A DNA stretch of 64,000 nt from Isoetes taiwanensis (lineage: Eukaryota; Streptophyta; Lycopodiopsida; Isoetales; Isoetaceae). Below the pieces are notes generated by a model. That model saw only the letters and a program-made list of their open reading frames with translations. It searched no databases and had not been told where the DNA came from. A program made the translations under genes and the position numbers. This document shows positions 60,901 through 64,000 of the stretch, in pieces; position 1 is the first letter of the stretch; every line of letters starts with the position of its first letter. The stretch spans positions 3,660,109 to 3,724,108 of the forward strand of contig JAJEKV010000004.1 of the NCBI GenBank assembly GCA_021234155.1, read 5' to 3'.

Positions 60901-60988
60901 GAGTTTAGTTTAGCTGAAGCTTCCACCCTGGTTATGCTTCTCTTTGTCAATGAAATGTTCTTGCAGTTTTCTTCCTTCAAAATGGTTG
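42769..60988 (-). CDS. Secreted TSR/EGF/Cys-rich multidomain protein gene, 5' incomplete
   Basis: A minus-strand gene assembled from at least thirteen exons with GT/AG borders whose codon phases match from one to the next. Coding order: 60792-60988; 54817-54908; 54489-54752; 54283-54364; a possible exon near 53913-53972; 52735-52881; 52481-52655; 51280-51341; 49030-49228; 48798-48941; 46773-46889; 46320-46397; 42994-43253; 42769-42908. Domains: several thrombospondin type-1 repeats, EGF, CC-x-SG-x2-D-x-C-x2-CDG modules, an unnamed region of about 115 residues, a CGNG module, EGF, stop. Many Cys residues and N-glycosylation sequons point to an extracellular product; no membrane segment is seen in the part present. 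At least one TSR exon is missing between 54908 and 60792. Three single-base frame errors and one TAG interrupt it. Adhesion or matrix binding is only a family-based guess. Confidence 0.82.
42994..43253 (-). CDS. TSR/EGF gene: CGNG module and first half of EGF
   Basis: A strong acceptor (CTTGTTTGCAG) leads to FIPGINIQYIANIRRAGICG, then NGMCEIGER. After a one-base insertion around 43165-43175 the frame continues NGESDSFDGYPCCLEDCPY, then CSGNGACLDVSGQCHCYKG, and ends at a GTATAG donor. CGNG-x-CE-x-GE followed by CC-x2-DCP resembles the CGNGVCE-type Cys-rich modules of secreted proteins. The length of 260 is one base more than the phases of its neighbours allow, which independently supports a one-base frame error. 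Confidence 0.82.
43254..44399. other. Intron sequence with one doubtful coding patch
   Basis: Minus-strand text at about 43645-43745 reads KKRKRPEYAYCNFKERLGMP and ends near a GT, but its acceptor is weak and the flanking phases already join without it, so it is not counted as an exon. A T-arm-like word occurs near 43298-43310. Confidence 0.4.
44400..46140 (-). pseudogene. LINE fragment inside an intron of the TSR/EGF gene
   Basis: The frame 45724-46140 contains IQKAIHQLVTGNAINCEGLQ and VSVDLFNEAIC, the pre-polymerase block of a LINE of the same broad type as the one at 2-475. It continues in broken frames with MIGHVMAKLYGSALEI, FTLRAIIEE-like text and, near 44.75-44.85 kb, RCTLCNLNMVESEEHSIF, a zinc-binding module seen at the C-terminal end of plant LINE polymerases. 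There are many stops. It lies between the exons at 46320 and 43253 in the same orientation as the gene. Confidence 0.72.
45104..45339. repeat. Tandem duplication of about 117 bp within the LINE relic
   Basis: AATGGAGG-ATTTTAT, GAGTATTAAACATCTTA, CTGTTCTTGC-AACCAGCATG and GAAGAAACAAAAG occur in the same order at 45104-45220 and 45221-45339. Confidence 0.88.
46320..46397 (-). CDS. TSR/EGF gene: 26-codon exon
   Basis: The acceptor TTCTTCAG is followed by HLSTTMKLQKRDVEASLLRS, then ALAEEQ, and a GTACGC donor. It is exactly 78 bp with both ends in phase 0, matching its neighbours. The charged, Leu-rich text could form a short helix; no domain name can be given. Confidence 0.75.
46773..46889 (-). 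CDS. TSR/EGF gene: 39-codon exon
   Basis: The acceptor TATTACAG precedes DSLVMQQLFKHELFTKWALK, which is followed by PDLPLPQKLYYGADRDRIQ and a GTATTA donor. It is 117 bp, phase 0 at both ends. I see no known family. The segment lies between the unnamed module and the CGNG module. Confidence 0.78.
46890..48797. other. Intron sequence, unassigned
   Basis: AT-rich, with no frame I can assign. A short minus patch near 47250-47330 reads SLDHSWVEKIKLQGQYKALW but lacks supporting splice sites. Palindromic words cluster at 48420-48530. Confidence 0.4.
48420..48530. other. Cluster of short palindromes
   Basis: CACATGTT-GCAT-AACATGTG (about 48420-48439), GCGATCGC (48479-48486) and GTACATG-TCGC-CATGTAC (about 48491-48508) lie within about 110 bases of intron DNA. 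Confidence 0.6.
48798..48941 (-). CDS. TSR/EGF gene: unnamed module, second part
   Basis: The acceptor GAAACAG precedes VAERLFVISEAVVLDGIRVA, with two sequons (NGT and NLT), and the exon is taken to end at SVGTFNLTILPYSS before GTAATC (144 bp, phase 0). A later GT at 48739-48740 would extend it to SIKND and is also in phase. Together with the end of the previous exon it forms an alternating helix/strand pattern of about 100 residues with no family I recognise. Confidence 0.75.
49030..49228 (-). CDS. TSR/EGF gene: CDG module and start of unnamed module
   Basis: The acceptor TTTCTTTGCAG precedes FVDINSQCCGTIRDEKGICC, then KSGNLDECHICDGDGISCAT and NFTLAAVLSNDRVDSWNDVL, up to a GTAAGT donor. The first base completes the Lys codon of the previous exon (phase 2). 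The CC-x-SG-x2-D-x-C-x2-CDG pattern repeats the one in 51280-51341, so the modules are in tandem. The sequence after CAT begins the unnamed region. Confidence 0.88.
49641..50180 (-). pseudogene. Copia gag relic in an intron
   Basis: Frames read SELVERIGCESWKVIGED, then NYNSWKNLME and VLVVKGLWEYC, the conserved Copia gag N-terminus. 49641-50033 follows, with NEQKEWDQKDKLGKIYCNDE and TSYQLGVRNLYETVNESRR, a UBN2-type gag core. One frameshift lies near 50035. The coding exons at 51280 and 49030 join in phase across it, so it is not part of the host protein. Confidence 0.82.
50324..50336 (-). other. Primer-binding site of the intronic Copia relic
   Basis: TGGTATCGGAGCA on the minus strand, two bases from a CCACA end, upstream of the gag relic. 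Confidence 0.75.
50339..51112 (-). repeat. Putative 5' LTR of the intronic Copia relic
   Basis: On the minus strand it would run from TGTTTCTTTGCC to CTTCTCCACA, just before the primer-binding site. The inner boundary is well supported; the outer one (51112) is a guess from the TG start. Confidence 0.55.
51280..51341 (-). CDS. TSR/EGF gene: small exon with CDG module
   Basis: The acceptor TATTGCAG precedes NGWCCNSGNIDACGICDGTN and the first two bases of a Lys codon, followed by a GTAAGG donor. It is 62 bp, phase 0 to phase 2, and joins exactly to 49030-49228 despite the intervening Copia relic. It is the first of at least two CC-x-SG-x2-D modules. Confidence 0.88.
51811..51939. repeat. Tandem duplication of about 68 bp
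   Basis: TCCCTCATCCCAATTTTGTA and TTTCCTAACATGAGATGG, followed by CACC, recur at 51811-51874 and 51879-51939. Confidence 0.9.
51990..52110 (-). pseudogene. Degenerate duplicate of the exon at 52481-52655
   Basis: The minus-strand text CTTCCTGATG, CACCGCG, CACTGCTGTGAATCTGAA-like and GCTAAAATT is followed by a GTATCA donor and parallels the second half of exon 52481-52655. The translated piece RYTAVNLNQNCCGSHSAKIY aligns with AHRAAVDLKQKCCISPTAKI there. It lacks the EGF half and a sound acceptor, so it is read as a decayed exon duplication rather than an alternative exon. Confidence 0.65.
52481..52655 (-). CDS. TSR/EGF gene: second half of EGF plus CC module
   Basis: The acceptor CTTCATAG precedes EGKCSCSIGWEGTYCERPIA, which completes the EGF domain begun in 52735-52881. 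LVCCPP then breaks frame and continues as AVDLKQKCCISPTAKIGV before a GTATCT donor. Length 175 where phases 0 and 0 require 174, so one base is surplus, probably in the CCCACCGCG stretch near 52540. Confidence 0.82.
52735..52881 (-). CDS. TSR/EGF gene: TSR end and start of EGF
   Basis: Exactly 49 codons, phase 0 at both ends. It opens CIDGLGSGLSDDSLCNIAMK, the C-terminal part of a thrombospondin repeat, then ENSTSCTG (sequon) and LSCEQNGCKGHGRCL, the first Cys residues of an EGF domain that continues in the next exon. The acceptor is TTTTCATCTGAAG and the donor GTATTC. Confidence 0.86.
53140..53830 (+). repeat. Possible LTR or other retroelement piece
   Basis: A TATA-type promoter word CTCTATATAAGAGAG (about 53460) follows AT-rich text with AAAGGCAAGT repeats, as in many plant LTRs. 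AACCCAGTGGATCC is doubled at about 53638-53675 and TTTCATTAGAATCGA at about 53370-53415. No partner LTR is visible, so a solo LTR is only a suggestion. Confidence 0.35.
53913..53972 (-). CDS. TSR/EGF gene: possible small TSR exon
   Basis: The acceptor AATTATAG precedes RSCNLGMHRSITYPE-like text; the R codon is completed by the single base left from 54283-54364. This is the place where a TSR core (C-x2-G-x3-R) is needed. The donor is weak and the phase is off by one base against the next exon, so this is a candidate only. Confidence 0.35.
54283..54364 (-). CDS. TSR/EGF gene: TSR start exon with internal TAG
   Basis: The acceptor CATTGCAG precedes PCQTYSWHVGK, then TAG (54329-54331), then EPCTLDNPFSSAGNQ and a GTGAGC donor. 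In thrombospondin repeats a Trp precedes the x-PC motif at this point, so the TAG looks like a TGG codon changed by one base. Phase 0 to phase 1; it joins the CNSQ end of the previous exon without a gap. Confidence 0.78.
54489..54752 (-). CDS. TSR/EGF gene: TSR exon
   Basis: The acceptor TTTTTGCACAG precedes (R)EVFCMNNLG. A one-base deletion near 54725 follows, after which the frame reads THWKEDRCSAKTLLAVEQNC, then a full TSR start FEWSYCNKPCGEGRAYRD, and ends VCLSNGTYVDDSFC, then ICNSQ, before a GTCGAC donor. The W-x2-C-x3-CG-x-G-x4-R spacing is diagnostic of thrombospondin type-1 repeats. The sequon NGT is present. Confidence 0.86.
54817..54908 (-). CDS. TSR/EGF gene: TSR exon
   Basis: The acceptor AATTTGCAG precedes ACNMVSCVTFD, then YYYGPWSECSQPCGAGVQTR with the last Arg codon split before a GTACAC donor (92 bp, phase 0 to 2). 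GPWSECSQPCGAGVQTR is a textbook thrombospondin type-1 repeat start with its W, three C and R. Confidence 0.9.
55220..57087 (+). pseudogene. Copia pol relic (plus strand) in the largest intron
   Basis: Starts in the integrase C-terminal region (YGIKPDVSNF, FGCLGYASIP). The reverse transcriptase is scattered over frames: QLDFKSAFPN, YPDYVCRLKKSLYGLTQAP (56392-56673), then TKDWLKHNFELTDLG-like and MHYCLGIEV text. The catalytic region reads LYVDLYYCD, which has lost one of the two aspartates. The RNase H end is IKLCVIREQIDNGMLTLSHC and FTKQLAGRQF (to 57044), followed by a purine tract AAGGGGAATAA. Many stops; inactive and old. Confidence 0.82.
57088..57378 (+). repeat. Possible 3' LTR remnant of the plus-strand Copia relic
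   Basis: TGTGCTGTGTAGG follows the purine tract, as an LTR start would. No 5' partner is visible, and TGTTGGAATATTCC at about 57213 is an alternative LTR start. Confidence 0.35.
58184..58355. repeat. Tandem duplication of about 80 bp
   Basis: ACTAGAATAAACTGCTTCTC and AAAAAGTTGCTTGGTTACTG followed by GATTATAACATCCCC occur at 58184-58262 and 58275-58355, almost identical. Confidence 0.92.
58710..59075 (-). other. GC-rich block with an 80-codon minus frame
   Basis: Markedly GC-richer than its surroundings. The minus frame 58723-58965 starts MSAMAAQSLQMRNPARAVVQ and contains EAVPIYLEALRAPHYTDLV. I recognise no family. It separates the two parts of the Copia relic and may be an inserted or captured fragment. 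Confidence 0.45.
59291..60791. other. Intron sequence, unassigned
   Basis: AT-rich, without a recognised exon or element. A TSR-completing exon is expected somewhere between 54909 and 60791 but was not found here. Confidence 0.4.
60792..60988 (-). CDS. TSR/EGF gene: most upstream exon seen
   Basis: The acceptor CAACTTCTAG precedes TILKEENCKNISLTKRSITR, a Ser/Asn-rich stretch with sequons NIS and NKT, then HWKPVAWGPCNKSCGGGVQ, the start of a thrombospondin type-1 repeat, ending at a GTAGCT donor. 197 bp, phase 1 to 0 (two bases complete a split codon). The protein must begin further upstream, beyond the Copia element that starts at 61065. Confidence 0.85.
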
Positions 60989-61064
60989 CTAGAAGTTGAA
61001 ACAAAAATTGTTTAAGATTAATGGCATTATTCAACAGTAAGAGCTAGTTAAGGAAGAATATTTA

Positions 61065-61433
61065 TGTTAGATAATGTGAAACATATGGTCTAAAGTGACA
61101 CGCGGTCATCCTATCAGTGTCACCATGTTGTGCATGGCACATTAGATTAAGCGGTAAATTTTGTAACGGTAATTCAGTCAGGGCTTTCTTCAATAGAGTC
61201 GGTTCTTTGTGTCTCCCTTGTGTCGTATCTCCTTGTGTTCAGATCAATCAACCCTAAACATATGGTCTAAAGTGACACGTGTCATCCTATCAGTGTCACC
61301 ATGTTGTGCATGGCACATTAGATTGCTGCGTGTACTTTTTGTACTGTAATTCAGTCAGGGCTTTCTCAATAGAGTCGGTTCTTTGTGTTCCTTGTGTCGA
61401 TTCTCCTTGTGGTCAGATCAATCAACCCTAATA
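61065..61433 (+). repeat. Copia LTR with internal tandem duplication
   Basis: Starts TGTTAGATAATGTGAAACA. Units 61084-61260 and 61261-61433 are near-identical tandem copies starting TATGGTCTAAAGTGACACG. The first ends CAACCCTAACA, the second CAACCCTAATA, next to the primer-binding site. Confidence 0.85.
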
Positions 61434-61446
61434 TGGTATCAGAGCC
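61434..61446 (+). other. Primer-binding site (initiator Met tRNA)
   Basis: TGGTATCAGAGCC directly after the LTR end. Confidence 0.92.
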
Positions 61447-61923
61447 AACCCAAGGAGGATCGACCGGGAAGGAGAAAATTTGAAGGAGAACAGGAGACTT
61501 GAACTCACGGATTAAATTTGGTGAGCCAAAATTGGTTGAAGCCAAAATAGCCATGTTCCAAGAAAAAAGGCTTTTCAACGTCAAAATTTAGACGTACCTT
61601 TTTTTGTCCGGAGAGGCACCAACGTAGAGGCAAAATTGAAGGAGAATCCATCCGGAATTGATCAAAGGGAATTTGTTTCCTAGAATTGGTCAAGGAGAGG
61701 GAGAACGCCTTTGTATTTGCCTGGTCTGTATGACTTTGATCAAAGAATGAATTGATCAGAGGGAGAGAATTTGTTTTCTCTGGATGCTCTAAGAACACCT
61801 TCAGTAAGCTAGAAATCTCAAAAATTGGTCACAGAGTGCAGGTCTTGCAATTGTTCAAGGGTGAAAGAGATTTTTGTGTTGGCTTCTCCTAACAGGTGAC
61901 GACAGAGCATATACTGCACTCAT

Positions 61924-62730
61924 GGATCCTTTCAAGTTCTCCACCTAATGCGGTTAATTGCATCGAATTATAAATCATGGAAAAGTTTCATGACAAACTA
62001 TTTGATTTATAATAAGATGGGAGAAGTACTCGAAGGAAGATTTTCGCAGTACTAAGGATTCAAACAAGTTTGCAGAGATGAATTCTCGGCTGTCGATTAG
62101 TGAAAAAATGTTATGCGATGAAACGGTTGGAGAGCAGTTGGATCAGTTTTAAAGAATTTCAGGATTTGTGGAAATATCTGACCAATCTTTGCCGCCAAGG
62201 GCAAGCTACTCAGATGATGTTAAAAGAGAAAATCCGGATCAGCCACCCTTGGTAATTTTCGCGCATGTCTGAATTTTTAAACCAGATGAAGTCCTGGCGG
62301 CTCGATTATAATGCTGCTGGTGGAAGTTTATCAGAAAAAGATCTTATTCAGGAAATTTTGATAAACTTGCCTCCACAGTATGATATTATTGCAGGGAAAA
62401 TCAGATTTGATGAGACAATTGGTTTAAATACTGCCTCTATATTGTTACAGCAGGAAGAAGTAGTGATCAAACAAAAACAGAAGCTGCCAAGAACAGTTGA
62501 ATTACTCCAAGGCCACTCCTCCCAAGTCTGATAAACCATCTACTGGCCAGAGGTCCTCTGTTCCCAAATCTGAGCAGAAATCAAAATCTGATAAAAGAAA
62601 TTTTAAATGCTACAATTCAGGAGAAAAGGGACATTTCAAGTATGAGTGTCCTAAACCTAAAAAGGACAAAGCTGGTGGCAAGTCTAAGACTGCTAAACAG
62701 GAAGCGAAAGTGCAGTTGCTTGTGCACTAG
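61924..62730 (+). pseudogene. Copia gag
   Basis: SNYKSWKSFMTNYLIYNKMG, in text with early stops, is the conserved gag start. 62265-62531 carries the middle (LNQMKSWRLDYNAAGGSLSE, LINLPPQYD). 62497-62730 has the nucleocapsid zinc knuckle CYNSGEKGHFKYEC, in which the second zinc-binding Cys is replaced by Ser. Frameshifts separate these pieces. It is a dead gag. Confidence 0.8.
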
Positions 62731-64000
62731 AAGTTTGTCCTGATGAATATTTGAATCTAGTAGTTCATGAGATTTGTTCTGATGCAATATTCCAAGTTTT
62801 GATCTCATAGATCCAACTTCTGATATTACAGCAGATGAGAGTTTGCATGTCGCAGCTCAAAGTCCTTTCCAACGGATGTATTTTGATTCTGGTGCTACCA
62901 AACACATGGTAGGTAGCCCAGATGTTCTTATCAATGTTGAAACTTGTACGGGAGGCCAAGTTGCTTGGTAGTGGTGCAGCATTGCCTATCACAGGTAAGG
63001 GAGAGCTTGTTCTCCAAGCCCCTGATGCAAGTGTGAAAAGGGTCCGGATGCCATGCTCGTACAGGTCTGCAAAACAAATTTGTTGAGTGTATCAGAATTT
63101 GATAAGGCCGCAAGCATTTTTTTCTTTTCTAATGGTCGCTAGCCATCTTTTAGGAAAGAATCCATTTGAACATGATGACATCTATAAATATGATGTGCTG
63201 GCTGAAGCTGAATTGCAAAATGGCTTGTACTACCTTGATGGGCAAGTCAAGCATGCTGAATGTGGGATGATCGCCATGCTTTGAAAAAATGAGCATCTAT
63301 GGCATCAACGCTTTGGTCATGTGGGAGGATCCGCCATTGGATACCTCCAAGTTGAAGATGGTCAAAGGCTTGCCAAATCTGAAAACCTCAAAAGTTGGAC
63401 TGCCATGCATGCATTCTTGAAAAAACAGCCTAATCTGCCCTACCCCTCTCATGCCCGGCCATAGAGCCACAAGACATGGAGCTGCTGCACACAGATTTGT
63501 GCCACATGAAAGTTTCTTCTATAGGAGGCAAGTTTATATTTTTAACTCTTATAGATGATTACAGCAGGTATACTTGGATCTACACTCTGCATTTGAAGTC
63601 AGAAGTCTTGAAAAATTCAAAGCTTTTAAAGCTTGATTGAAAATCAGACTGATTTGAAAATCAAAGCTCTTCACAGCGATAATGCATGAGAATACATCTC
63701 TAATGCATTTGATGAATTTTGCTGGAACATGGAATTCATAGGCAGCTAACAGTTCCGCTTTGCTCATCAACAGAATGGGGTAGCAGAGAGGCTTAATAGA
63801 TCCTTGTTGATCTTGTTTGCCAATGCTTGCGCTGCGCCAAATTACCTAAAAAGTTTTGGGGAGATGCAGTTCACACAGCTTGTTACTTGGCCAATAGAGC
63901 ACTCACTAAAAGCTGTAAAATGGAAAGACACCATTTGAGGCATTTTATGGCACTAAACCGGATGTGTCACACTTAAGAGTGTTTGGATGCGGGCATATGC
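62731..64000 (+). pseudogene. Copia protease and integrase, cut by the window end
   Basis: The protease motif YFDSGATKHMVG lies near 62880. The integrase follows with LWHQRFGHVG (zinc region), HTDLCHMKVSS and FLTLIDDYSRYTWIYTL (near 63490-63590), HSDNA followed by a stop, then QQNGVAERLNRSLL (near 63770) and a FGCGH-type block at the end. Stops and shifts are scattered throughout. The reverse transcriptase is outside the window. Confidence 0.82.

Larger units (their letters stand above)
61065..64000 (+). mobile_element. Ty1/Copia element, 5' part, running off the window
   Basis: An LTR (61065-61433), an initiator-Met primer-binding site, gag with one zinc knuckle, protease and integrase in Copia order; the rest lies past 64000. 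Frameshifts and internal stops are frequent, so this is an old copy. It sits 76 bases upstream of the first visible exon of the TSR/EGF gene, hence in an intron or the upstream flank of that gene. Confidence 0.85.

Overview
The window is eukaryotic nuclear DNA from a land plant with a large, repeat-swollen genome. The supporting evidence is a decayed pentatricopeptide-repeat (PPR) gene, Copia elements primed by initiator-Met tRNA, a Ty3/Gypsy element, LINEs with plant-like reverse transcriptase, AT-rich introns with clean GT/AG borders, and a secreted-protein gene built of thrombospondin type-1 (TSR), EGF and other Cys-rich modules. TSR proteins are, to my knowledge, not a feature of flowering plants, so a fern or another seed-free plant is my best guess; this is inference.

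Layout. 1-8.4 kb: a LINE split by a nearly complete, recent Copia element (476-6557, minus strand, 5-bp target duplication, two LTRs of about 700 bp). 8.4-10.3 kb: a dense AGATTC-type degenerate array. 10.3-14.7 kb: tandem repeats and unassigned DNA. 14.8-16.9 kb: a PPR pseudogene. 17-27 kb: mostly unassigned AT-rich DNA with small tandem duplications. 27-40.2 kb: a nest of Gypsy-type material, namely an LTR-flanked element lacking recognisable coding (27965-31869), a GC-rich Gypsy gag-pol relic on the minus strand (31870-34140), a long leader with an internal duplication of about 1.9 kb, a primer-binding site and an LTR-like block. 40.69-41.64 kb: a small non-autonomous DNA element with inverted ends and repeated palindromes.

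42.77-60.99 kb (minus strand): the host gene of interest. At least thirteen exons can be placed by splice sites and matching codon phase. In coding order they give TSR repeats, an EGF domain, tandem CC-x-SG-x2-D-x-C-x2-CDG modules, a region of about 115 residues with no family I recognise, a CGNG-type Cys-rich module, a second EGF domain and a stop codon. Its introns hold a LINE relic, a Copia gag/LTR relic and two opposed Copia pol relics. Three single-base frame breaks and one nonsense codon mean that it is either a pseudogene or a real gene in an error-prone assembly. The 5' end lies beyond 61 kb, where another Copia element (61065 to the window end, plus strand) begins.

No rRNA gene, intact tRNA gene, CRISPR array or bacterial feature was seen. 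Frame breaks recur in nearly every coding stretch, including the young Copia, so base-level assembly error has to be considered before any gene here is called dead.
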